Origin: Pelagibaculum spongiae
GTDB lineage: Bacteria > Pseudomonadota > Gammaproteobacteria > Enterobacterales > Pelagibaculaceae
Assembly (NCBI RefSeq): GCF_003097315.1
Contig: NZ_QDDL01000012.1
Location: 1 to 64,000, forward strand
Direction of reading: 5' to 3'
DNA: 64,000 nt
A model generated the notes under the pieces. It did no database searches and had not been told where the DNA came from. It saw only the letters and a list, made by a program, of their open reading frames with translations. Position numbers and translations under genes: made by a program. Below are positions 8,208-16,557 of the stretch, in pieces. How positions within the stretch are numbered: position 1 is the first letter of the stretch; the number at the start of each line of letters is the position of its first letter.

Positions 8208-8692
8208 TTGAAAACCTGTATCAGGACAGTTTAAGCGGCTGGGAAGCAGAGTCTACGTCAGGCCCATCAGACGAAAAAAAGCAAACGATTACCTACCAGC
8301 GCGGTAAAGCCAAAAAGCAACGTACTGGCGATGAAGTGAGCGATAGTGGCTTGCGCTTTGATGAATCGGTGCCTGTCACAGTCATTCATGTTCAGCCCGA
8401 CGAACTAAAAGGCCCTCATGCTGATGAATATGAAATCATTGGCAGCCGCACAACCCATCGACTGGCACAGCGGCGCTCAGCGCATGAAATTCTGGAATAT
8501 CATATTCCGATCCTCAAGCGTAAAGGCAAAGTCATTACGCCCAAAGCACCTAGCGTGGTATTGCCGATGTCAGCTTCCTTGCAGGGCTCTTGGTCGATTG
8601 AACAGTTGCGGCCAATTGTCTTGGCAATGCTGAATAATATCCGGTTAAGTAAATTTCCTAACTTTAAGCTTAAAAGTTGGATGATTTCCTAA
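8060..8692 (+). pseudogene. IS66 tnpC, N-terminal part only
   Basis: Residues 1-195 match the N-terminal half of IS66 TnpC. They include a coiled-coil/leucine-rich start (VYVLDENNRHLEHNNQELQE), KKQFFGEKSEK, and the zinc-binding/HTH region up to GSWSIEQLRPIVL. After about residue 192 the sequence changes to LNNIRLSKFPNFKLKSWMIS. This is translation of the iteron repeats at 8655 onward and not transposase. The catalytic half is absent. Confidence 0.8.
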
Positions 8693-8806
8693 CTTTAAGC
8701 TATTTGGTTTTTGATTTTTCCTCAAACTAAGCTTTAGTTTCCTCAAACTAAGCTTTGGTCTCCTAAAACTAAGCTTAAAGTTAGGAAATTTCCTAACTTT
8801 AAGCTT
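8655..8806. repeat. Iteron cluster 2 (seven copies), with no initiator gene beside it
   Basis: Seven 17-bp copies related to TTCCTAACTTTAAGCTT lie at 8655-8671, 8686-8702, 8718-8734, 8739-8755, 8760-8776, 8771-8787 (reverse, sharing AAGCTT with the previous copy) and 8790-8806. Start-to-start steps of 31, 32, 21 and 21 bases keep the forward copies on the same DNA face, as expected for iterons. The core TTCCTMAA...TAAGCTT is the same as in cluster 1 near the rep gene. The cluster sits exactly at the broken end of the IS66 copy. It may be a duplicated origin or a copy-control (inc) locus. Confidence 0.75.
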
Positions 8807-9068
8807 TGATTTTGTCGACATAACTATATAACTACTATGTAGTTATTTATAAATAACAAACATTCGTCTCTGATGAGACTCACTTGATTCAATTTTCTAA
8901 CATATAACTAGCATATAAACTGGGGCGCACTATCGTTTGCTCTGCTCATTCAAGTCCTGCCAGGCTGCTAACGCAGTCTGATGACTTTCTTGAGCTGCGT
9001 TTAGAAGACGTTTTATATATTTTCTACAGAAAGACCTGTTCATTGAAAGAAAGTGGCTAAGAACGCTT

Positions 9069-9680
9069 TTGATGCTGTTAGATGTGAATGATCAAGCGTA
9101 CAATGATTACGCTTGGTATTATATGCTTTGCCAGCAAAACACCCGATTTGTAGGGCGAATGAAAAGCAATGCTAAATATGAAATCATTGAAGAAAGAGCC
9201 GTCAATCAGCCCAACCTTCTTCATGATCAAGTGATTAAATTAAGTGGTCTTGCAGGCAAAAAGTGTCCACAGAACCTTCGTCGAATAACGATTATCCGAG
9301 AAGAAGATGGCAAGGAACTGACATTTATTAGCAATGATTTAAAGTGTGAGGCACAAGAGATTGCTGCGCTATATAAATCACGCTGGCAAGTTGAATTATT
9401 TTTTAAATGGATCAAACAAAACCTAAAAATAAAACGGTTTGTAGGTCGCTCGGAAAATGCGGTGAAGATTCAGATTCTGGTAGCAATGATTGGTTATTTA
9501 TTGCTGCGACTGGCTCAAATTGGAAGTACGAGCAAGAGATCCTTACAAGGGATTGCCAAGCTTATCAGTTTGAACCTGACCAGCAGGCGATGTTTGATAG
9601 ATTTGATCACGAAGCCGCCGGAAACAGAACCTCCGGTGCAAGCCTCGCTACAGCACGAGCTGAGGCTTGCTATTCAATGA
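9069..9680 (+). pseudogene. IS4-family transposase, C-terminal remnant
   Basis: The 203 residues include YNDYAWYYMLCQQNTRFVGR and the catalytic-glutamate region of IS4-type DDE transposases, ALYKSRWQVELFFKWIKQNL-KIKRFVG. This is followed by the usual helical tail IQILVAMIGYLLLRLAQ. The N-terminal half with the first two acidic residues is missing, and the ATG at 9069 is probably internal. It is a dead fragment lying between iteron cluster 2 and an antitoxin-like gene. Confidence 0.8.
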
Positions 9681-9928
9681 CCGGACAGTAGTGACCTATA
9701 ATGTATATTTTTCCAACTTTTTATATCAAAAAGCCACAAGGCAATTTTGCATGCATCCTCCCCCTAATATTTTGTTGGCACCATGATTTTTCAACAAAGT
9801 AACACACACCAGATATCACGTTAAAAATTGATCGCAGGCTAAAGCGGGCACGTTTAAATAAGTTAGAGGCTTCGAGATCTACATTGATCAATGCGAAATT
9901 AGCAACTAGCCAAACTTGAGAAAACAAT

Positions 9929-10192
9929 ATGATGAAAAGTGAAATTAAACGCTGGGGCAACAGTGCAGCTGTAAGATTGCCCAGCAAGTTACTCGCCGCA
10001 GTTCACCTTGAAATAAATAGCCCGATCACTATCGAGATTATTGGCCAGCAAATTATTATCAAAGCGAACCCAGATAAAACGCCTCGTAAGAAGCTGCCAT
10101 TTTCCGAGCAGGAATTGTTGCAGGGCATGGATCCCCGGAAAGCTCATGCAGATGAATTGTCAGTCGCTTCCGCAACGGAGTTAGGAATTTAA
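9929..10192 (+). CDS. AbrB/MazE-type antitoxin (toxin partner absent)
   Basis: The 87-residue protein starts MMKSEIKRWGNSAAVRLPSK, the swapped-hairpin AbrB/MazE DNA-binding fold (WGNSxAVRLP), followed by ITIEIIGQQIIIKA. The C-terminal tail is where MazE proteins contact MazF. In complete modules a MazF gene overlaps or follows directly. Here the next frame opens with ATG GAT TTT and stops at once. CCTGTCGGAGAC just after it could be a relic of a MazF start, but this is weak. Either ATG (9929 or 9932) may be used. It is probably an orphan antitoxin. Confidence 0.75.
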   Translation: MMKSEIKRWGNSAAVRLPSKLLAAVHLEINSPITIEIIGQQIIIKANPDKTPRKKLPFSEQELLQGMDPRKAHADELSVASATELGI

Positions 10193-10327
10193 TGGATTTT
10201 TAACCTGTCGGAGACAAATAGACCGGCAAGTATACTCACTCATGAAATTGACATAATATGCTTATTTGTGCCGACATCTTGAATTAAAAGGCTTATTTCC
10301 AAGATCGGTATGTTAAGGGGAAAAATA

Positions 10328-10585
10328 ATGGACTTTTCAGATGTTAAAAACAGGGCTATTTTGCTATTTGCTCAAACAGAGTTTATTTGGAGTGAGCAGC
10401 AGTACGATATGGCACTAGAACTGATGGATCAGCTGATTAATGAGTATGATCTTAATCGCCCACTCATCGACATTCTCTCGAATGCCATAGAAAAGTATGA
10501 GAATCAGGCTACCGAGTTTGTTGAATTTAATAGAAGCGTTGCAGATCTGGATAACAGTGTAGCGCTAAAATCTAGCGACGAATAA
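10328..10585 (+). CDS. Small HigA-N-like or unknown protein
   Basis: The product has 85 residues from ATG 10328, which has AAGGGG 8-10 bases upstream; the ATG at 10310 lies before that site and is less likely. The helical sequence YDMALELMDQLINEY, then LIDILSNAIEKYENQATEFV, recalls the N-terminal segment of some HigA-family antitoxins, but no HTH follows. It may be a truncated antitoxin or an independent small protein. A frameshifted coding-like stretch follows at 10601. Confidence 0.45.
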   Translation: MDFSDVKNRAILLFAQTEFIWSEQQYDMALELMDQLINEYDLNRPLIDILSNAIEKYENQATEFVEFNRSVADLDNSVALKSSDE

Positions 10586-10600
10586 TAAAACCTGATTTAA

Positions 10601-10827
10601 TTAATTCACATTACCTATCTGAGGAAAAAGTATCCGGACGCAGATCCATTGCTTGTCGAGATATTTGAACAGTTAGTAGATGACGCGGCAGATTACCAGC
10701 ATATCAGCGAGATCAATAGCGTAAACCGGGTAGAATTATTGGTGAAAAAATCATCAAGGAGTTGCTGTTAGAATATAAAATTCCCGAAGAAGGTGAAAAT
10801 GGTACGAATACTTTTCGGCTATAGATT
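10601..10827 (+). pseudogene. Frameshifted gene remnant, family unknown
   Basis: One frame reads YLRKKYPDADPLLVEIFEQL, then VDDAADYQHISEINSVNRVE, before running out near 10768. Another frame continues GEKIIKELLLEYKIPEEGEN and stops at about 10827. The composition is protein-like and the two pieces join after one frameshift around 10740. No start codon is visible. I cannot assign a family; it may have been downstream of, or part of, the gene at 10328. Confidence 0.35.
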
Positions 10828-10960
10828 CTAAATATTACAGCCGATAGAATTAATAAGTTGAAGCTTGCTATAGTCAGTCAAAGAAAACTATAGGCATCAC
10901 ATCGCTAGCATACATCATTTTAGATATATTTTCGTTTTAATTTAAGCGTTTAGCTGTAAG

Positions 10961-11294
10961 CTATTCAACTTCTTCAACATGCTCAATTTCAGCATCGTGG
11001 TAAAGCTCTTTTGCCAGCCAGCCAGCCACTTCCAAAAAAATTAAATATTTCAGATTGGTCATCAAAAACAGCAGCACTGAAATTTGTTTTTTCTCCTATC
11101 CATTGTGATTCATCCATTTTTTTACCGACATATTTACCAGCCTGAGTTTTATAGAGCGTTAGTGTGCTCCACCTTCCGACACTCCCTGAAAAAGATGAAC
11201 TTTGTCGATCGAGGCAGCTTTTTACACTAGCTAGTAATTCTCCAGTAAATTTAATGTCGAGATCATCATCACGATACACTGTGATCACTTCCAT
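10961..11294 (-). pseudogene. Small conserved protein (paralog of 41511-41828) broken by a TGGC repeat slip
   Basis: The start is clear: AGGAG lies 6-7 bases before ATG 11294. The N-terminus EVITVYRDDDLDIKFTGELL-ASV is nearly the same as that of the gene at 41511-41828. As sequenced the frame ends at 10989 with a mismatched tail. At about 11024-11039 the coding strand carries four TGGC units. With three units the frame continues AKELYHDAEIEHVEEVE to a stop at 10961-10963 and aligns with the paralog's C-terminus (AKMLYEKAGLENVERIA). The gene is therefore off by one 4-base unit. Function unknown. Confidence 0.65.
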
Positions 11295-12414
11295 TGATAA
11301 CTCCTAGTCATGTGGAATAATTTAAACACCATGCATTAAATGATATGTGCTTTGGTGCCTTGAACTGCTTTTAAATATTGCCAGATCAAAAAATGAAAGC
11401 AAGCGTCATCTTTATTTCAATTGCATTATAATTAAGGGTTTTTTCCGTTTGTCGGTTTATTTTCTAGGATCACTTTATGAAAATAAAATACACAATTGAT
11501 CAAATGAATAGCTTGCTTGAATTAAAACAATAAATTACATAAATAGAATCTAGGATTATTAATGAAAACAAAAAGACGACAAACGGAACGTTCGCTATAT
11601 AAATATTTTAACTAGATACGACTTAAACGTTGACTTGGAGAGATCCTAAAAGAAATTTTGTGCATCACATAAAGTGATCCGCTAAGGATATAAGTATCAG
11701 ATGATTAATTGAGTACAAATAATATATATACTCTTCTCTCTTCAGTAAATAACCAGTTGTCCGATTTTCATAAAATTACACGAATTATTTACAAACTCAT
11801 GTTTAAGTTAATTTTATATAGAAATATAAATAATTTATTGACTGGACTGTTTATCCAAAGTAACCTTTTTAAGGTGTTTTCAGCAGCAGAAAGATAATCG
11901 AGAGGCAAGTTTGAACAACCTAAGTAGCGTTGAAAAATATTGATTGCCAGCCAAAGATTCATTGAAAATAGTTATTTGTTGATGGTAGAAGTACAGCAGA
12001 GAGATTAAGTGAACATAATTGCAGCCGGCATAAGATACAGACTTGCTGACTCCGATATCGTGCGGGCGCAGCATTTAGTAGACGCTTATGGTGCTAACGA
12101 GCGAATTGAACGCACAAATGAAAAGCGGGGAGAAAATTCCTATAACATTTTTTTCAACTACTGCGAGTGCGAGTGCTGGTGTTGCTTCAGCAGTTGCCGC
12201 CAACTCGATCGCTGCTATTCCACATATCACAATCGCAGTTGATGTTAGCTATGGCGTGAAAAAAATTCTTAATTGGATATGCATTTTATTTTTTAACTAT
12301 TATCTATCCTAGTACATCATATTATTCGCCATACCCCAAGTATATTGCTAACAAAATACAGCCGCATGCTTAGGGCAATTAAAAACAACGTAACCATTCA
12401 GCTCAATAAGCTAA
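11295..12414. other. 1.1-kb stretch without a supported gene
   Basis: AT-rich sequence between two minus-strand genes. Short open frames (for example 11709-11897 and 12088-12312) have no ribosome site or recognisable motif. The hydrophobic frame at 12088 (TTASASAGVASAVAANSIAA) might be a gene scrap. I see no repeat or RNA. Confidence 0.5.
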
Positions 12415-13799
12415 TTACTGCAGATGCTGCTTAATAAATTCAGGCCATTCATTTCTCGCCAGCAAATTAATGCCTTCAGATGCAGACACGCCATGCTTTA
12501 AACAACTGCTTAAATAGGATCTAAATAAACGATAGTTTTCTGCGCTCCCTGCCGATCGGAAACAACCCGATATCTTTTGCTGCACCTTGAGCATTCGTAT
12601 CTCTCGCTCCCCTTGATTATTGGTGAAGGGAACCTTTGCATCGGTCATAAAGCGCAACGTGTCATCTTCATAAATGCGTAAACGATCCAGAAGATTTCTC
12701 GCTTTACTTTGCTTGGGACGACCTCGTTTGCCTGCTTCACTTGGTCTTACCGGGCTTTCTTTCTCACCCCGCTTAATCAAGCTACGGTAGCGCTTTCGAT
12801 ACCCTTTGATGGCCGATTCTGAGAGTTCACCACCCGCATCGGTGACCGCTTGATTGATTTTAAGAAGTAGCGCATGCATCAGTTTTGCCCATCGACAATC
12901 ATCTTGCTCATGGGCACGAATCAATTCTCTAAGATAATGAGCATTGCAATACTGATGCTGACATTCAAATTGCAAATAAGCACTCCAATGGTCATGCACC
13001 AATACACCTTTGAAGGGAGGTAACACGCCAATATCCGCCTCTCTGTTTATGGGGTGTTAATAGCGCCCAATGCGTACTGGAGATGCCGTGAACCCAGTGG
13101 CGGGATGCATTGATATTGACGCCAGTCTCATCAGCACACGCCACATCCGCTAAAGCAATTTGCTCAATTGCTAATGGCTTAAAAACACGATGTAAGCGCT
13201 CAGCAAGCTGCTGATTAAAGTTAACCAACGTGCCCATACTCAGATCAACACCAAACATATCTTGAAATTGATTTTGTAATCGTTCGTAAGGAATCAATTG
13301 GTACATCGATAGATACACTGCATGCGCAATGACTGAATGCCCATATTGAATCGGTCGCTTTGCATCAGCAGGAAAGGTCGCCGTGCGTTGTTGACCCCGC
13401 TGATTTCTCATAATCTGGGCTCGATTACTTGCCGAGCTTCATAACCCACCGATTCCCAGCACTCCCCTTTAAGCAAGCTGCGCTTGTCTAAAGGCAGCGT
13501 GACGACTTCATCAGGATGATCAACCGGCTCAAGCGTGCTTCCAATATGGCCGGGTTGTCCGCCTGGTTTTTTACCGGTGATTGTGCGTTTGCTTGTAGCG
13601 GACTTTTTGCGATTGATATCTTGAGAGGGAGGAATGCTGCTATTGCGACTGTTAAGTCCTAATTATTTGCCATCAACTCAACCACCAGCAACATGATTTG
13701 AAAGACGGCGCGGGTCGACGCTGAGATCAACTGATCTTGCTTTAGCGCCAGCCTTGCATCATCTAAAGTCTGTGTGATGTTAATCTTATCGATGGTCAA
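12415..13799 (-). pseudogene. Degenerate IS66-family transposase (copy C)
   Basis: The whole length of an IS66 TnpC is recognisable but in several frames. The N-terminus (TIDKINITQTLDDARLALKQ) lies near 13797. LNSRNSSIPPSQDI and GKKPGGQPGHIGSTLEPVDH follow, then CADETGVNINASRHWVHGIS with the DDE aspartate region. A shift near 13015-13025 leads into VLPPFKGVLVHDHWSAYLQF, CNAHYLRELI and the end domain VPFTNNQGEREIRMLKVQQK. At least three frameshifts or stops (about 13665, 13420 and 13020) make it non-functional. It belongs to a different IS66 subgroup from copies A, B and D. Confidence 0.85.
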
Positions 13800-14277
13800 A
13801 ATGAGGTGTCAGCGCTGTAAAACAGAAGATCGCTATCTTGCAATAAAAACAATAAAGATGCCGTATTTATAATGTCGAGTAAGTCACGGAAACAAAATAG
13901 TAAACTAGCGTAAGCCATATGATTTATGCTGAATGGTTACAAAACAACAAGCAATATTTACTTAGTATTGCCTCTCTCGTATAACATCATGAAAGCCTCG
14001 CTATGCAACCTTTGACTGACTTAACTTATATAAAACAAGCCTTCGGTCATGTAACATTATTTATCATAAATGATTATGAACTTTAATAGTGCATATGTAA
14101 TTCATTTTTAGCCATATGTGTGTAAGTAAAGCAGCATTCACGACCAGAGACACGCCAAAAATCGATGTATTACCATACTTTTTAGCATGTTAGGTAGAGT
14201 CCTGTTACTGAAGCTACAGTAGGCACTCATAAAAAATCAGATCGTGTAATTTAAACTTAAGTCATAGCGAGTAAAAA
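13800..14277. other. 478 bases without a gene
   Basis: AT-rich spacer between an IS66 relic and a small membrane protein. I see no ORF with support and no strong repeat. Confidence 0.4.
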
Positions 14278-14514
14278 ATGTTGTACATTGTTGGTCTTGT
14301 AGTTGTGTTATTGATTATTTTTTTTGTGGCAATCCCTTTGATTAAAGGGCTGATCAGTATGTTGATTTCTTTGTTAGGAAACCTTCTGGGTATAGCTATT
14401 GGTATCGGTATCATTGTATTGACTGTTGCTGTATGTATCGCTTTCCCGCCATTGATTATTGTTGTAGCCATATTCATCATCTACCAAATGTATGGAAATA
14501 AGCAGGCAAGCTAG
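14278..14514 (+). CDS. Small hydrophobic membrane protein
   Basis: The 78-residue product is almost wholly hydrophobic, with two to three predicted transmembrane stretches (IVGLVVVLLIIFFVAIPLI, then LLGIAIGIGIIVLTVAVCIA and LIIVVAIFIIYQM) and a short polar end. The ribosome site is weak (GCGAG 8 bases upstream). Small membrane proteins of this kind occur on plasmids as lysis or type I toxins, but length and composition do not identify it. It could also be a chance frame in AT-rich DNA. Confidence is modest. Confidence 0.4.
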   Translation: MLYIVGLVVVLLIIFFVAIPLIKGLISMLISLLGNLLGIAIGIGIIVLTVAVCIAFPPLIIVVAIFIIYQMYGNKQAS

Positions 14515-14907
14515 TAGCTTAATCGCTTAAGACTTGAATTCAGGTCCGTTATATAATGAAAATCGAAATGTTGTTTATGCTTGAAGTAGCATGCTACCAA
14601 GAATTTACACTCATCGTAGCGTGGCCCCATTGCTTTTAGAGGTTAGTCGCGGCAAGCGATGATAGGATCTGCGTATTTCGTATGCGAGCAGGGGTTGGCT
14701 TTTACTGCTCGCTGCGATTTTCAGCCGAACTATGGATTGCTAAAGCTCTTGCTAATTTGTTATACCCGCCGGTCAATTCTTGTTTAATCGTTGGGAAGTA
14801 GTCCAGCGCCCAAAATGGTATTTGAGCATTCAGCTGTAAATGAGAAATGGTACGTTCTGCTAGTACTCACCTGCAACATGAGCTTGTCGCAGGCGAATGA
14901 ACTTCCA
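14515..14907. other. 393 bases without a recognised gene
   Basis: No supported frame is present. Part of the sequence (about 14640-14900) is less AT-rich and may be a remnant of coding DNA, but I could not match it to a family. Confidence 0.35.
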
Positions 14908-16053
14908 TTATTTTAACCAATCTATGATTAGCCGGTAGCGGGCAGAAGAATCGTCAGAAGCAAGGTTTTCAATCTGCTTTAATCTACCCTCTGTACTTTG
15001 CAAAATATCTATATTGTCTTTTCTTAAAACAATTATATTCTTACTTTCTTGTAACGATTTTTCGCTGACTAACAGCCCGCACAACGTCGCTAGTTCGTTA
15101 ATAGCAATTTTATCATGTGCAAGTAAGCTAGACCGAACATCTTGGCTGAGTTTCTTTGTAACCTCTGCTTTTTCAATTCCTGGGTAGCTGTTGGCTACAT
15201 GAGTATCAATTCTAGAATACATATTTTTTGGGTTGGCAATAACCGAAGTTACTTCAGCTGTTCTCTGCCCTGACAGTGCAGCGACATGAAATGTTGCAGT
15301 CCGTTGTTCTTGTTTTTTCTCTAGATCAAATTCTACTTGCAATACTGCATGAATATCTTGTGATCTAACTCTAATTATCGCTGCAATTTTGTTTGTCAGA
15401 TCGCAATATAATCGATAGTGACCTGCCAACATAATTGATATTCCATATCCTGAGATCGCAGCACTTACACAATCTTGAATTTCCTCTGTTCTTACAGCTG
15501 CTCTAGCTTGACGTATTAGCTCTTGGTCTTTTTGGGAAAGTCTATCTAGCGCAAATAAAATGCTCCCCGGCGCTACTCCAAACTCTTGAATCCATTTATC
15601 AATCAACTTTCGTGTGCTTTCTTGCTGCTCAGGTTCTCTAATCAGGCCATCATGATCATTAGACAAAGATGCAAGAATATAACCAATCCCCATTACTTCA
15701 TTTTTCTCCACACCATCACCCGAGATAAGCATTTTTCCTGCTGTGGACTTACCTCTGGGGTGCCCCTTATCTGCCGTTCTTAAAATTAGGTCAAATGCTG
15801 CCGCTTGAGATTTTTCAAAATGCAATCCATTGAAATGCATTAATCCCAAATTAAACTCAGCATCGAGGTTCCCGCCCTTGCTTGAAATTTCAAAATACTC
15901 TGCCGCTTTTTCAAAATTTCCAGCCTCAAGTGCCTTAATGCCTTCCTGAAAAACTGTCGTTAAAGTGGTAGCTTCAATAGAGGATGCAGAGAAAGAATTT
16001 TTTTCTTTGAATAACCAGCTACGTAGACCTGTTCTCCAATCGATTGTCTGTTG
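14908..16053 (-). CDS. Sel1-like repeat protein, start codon unclear
   Basis: The open frame runs from 16053 down to 14908. The upstream part reads IDWRTGLRSWLFKEKNSF, then KALEAGNFEKAAEYFEISSK-GGNLDAEFNLGLMHF. This is a TPR/Sel1 repeat (AxxxLGxM...GxG) continuing into a second (AAFDLILRTADKGHPRGKST, then GDGVEKNEVMG). The first ATG (15849) lies in the middle of the repeat, so it is not the real start. The better N-terminus near 16042 has ATC, not ATG/GTG/TTG. Either the start codon is mutated or the 5' end was lost. The remaining 200 residues are unrecognised. Sel1 proteins act as protein-protein scaffolds. Confidence 0.55.
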   Translation of the reverse strand, partial: QQTIDWRTGLRSWLFKEKNSFSASSIEATTLTTVFQEGIKALEAGNFEKAAEYFEISSKGGNLDAEFNLGLMHFNGLHFEKSQAAAFDLILRTADKGHPRGKSTAGKMLISGDGVEKNEVMGIGYILASLSNDHDGLIREPEQQESTRKLIDKWIQEFGVAPGSILFALDRLSQKDQELIRQARAAVRTEEIQDCVSAAISGYGISIMLAGHYRLYCDLTNKIAAIIRVRSQDIHAVLQVEFDLEKKQEQRTATFHVAALSGQRTAEVTSVIANPKNMYSRIDTHVANSYPGIEKAEVTKKLSQDVRSSLLAHDKIAINELATLCGLLVSEKSLQESKNIIVLRKDNIDILQSTEGRLKQIENLASDDSSARYRLIIDWLK

Positions 16054-16291
16054 CTAGCCAACAAGCTATTTGTTTTTCCGAATACATGAGTTTTACATTC
16101 ATTTTTTGTATGATTTGATAGGGCTATGTCGCAATAATCAATGAAATATTGCTGATTTTTGGCTTATTAGCTATCGTGTCAGTCAATTTTTTATTGAATT
16201 TTTTCAACTGATTCAGGGGGGGGGTTGGCACCACTACCAGATTATTTATACCGCTATGAACCAATGCCATTTATCAAGTCACTGCTTTTAA

Positions 16292-16310
16292 CGCCTTTGG
16301 CGGTTTTTTT
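16292..16310 (+). terminator. Rho-independent terminator-like hairpin
   Basis: CGCC-TTT-GGCG followed by G and seven T. The stem is short (4 bp, GC-only) but the T-tract is good. No plus-strand gene ends just upstream, so it may shield the following operon from read-through. Confidence 0.4.
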
Positions 16311-16399
16311 ACTGCTTTGGTTCTATATCGTATTTAGTGGCTTCTGCTAAGATAGCTGTCTGTTTTGCAGGTGGTGGCACTTCTGCGGATTCTAGGGAT

Positions 16400-16435
16400 G
16401 ACTGCCTATTTTTCTAATGCATTAGTTAGGCAGTC
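16400..16435. repeat. Nested palindromes about 125 bp upstream of the SNF2 gene
   Basis: Arms GACTGCCTA (16400-16408) and TAGGCAGTC (16427-16435) enclose a perfect 12-bp palindrome CTAATGCATTAG (16414-16425). The position fits an operator for the defence operon. No regulator gene sits nearby. Confidence 0.45.
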
Positions 16436-16557
16436 AATTCTATCAACAGTTAACCCTAAGTTCGTGCAATTCATAACGCAGCTTGGTCATAACTGAATTT
16501 AAAAACACCCCACCATCAATTATTTAACGAAAATTTCGGCGCTCAAAGCCGGATGAT

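Larger units (their letters stand above)
7481..8645 (+). mobile_element. IS66-family element, 5' half (copy B), truncated
   Basis: A left end GTAACCGGTCATTTGAAGGC starts at about 7481 and is followed by the usual order tnpA-tnpB-tnpC. The element stops abruptly at about 8645 inside tnpC, where the iteron cluster begins. tnpA carries an internal deletion and tnpB reads through into tnpC, so the copy is dead. The same left-end sequence recurs near 56697 and 56380. Confidence 0.75.
16054..16557. other. Intergenic region upstream of the DISARM-like operon
   Basis: These 504 bases hold a run of nine G (16216-16224), a terminator-like hairpin (16292-16310) and a nested palindrome (16400-16435). 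I see no gene. The promoter of the large downstream operon should lie here, but no clear -35/-10 pair stands out. Confidence 0.5.

Noticed and set aside
8655-8806. Possible attC or CRISPR-like array
   Set aside because: Spacing of 21 and 31-32 bases, conserved TTCCT...AAGCTT core and similarity to repeats beside the initiator gene identify iterons.
9929-10310. A complete MazEF pair
   Set aside because: No MazF-type frame follows the antitoxin; the next codons stop after three residues.
12009-12312. Two overlapping plus-strand frames, one hydrophobic
   Set aside because: No ribosome site, no family resemblance, embedded in AT-rich debris between decayed genes; at most a gene scrap.
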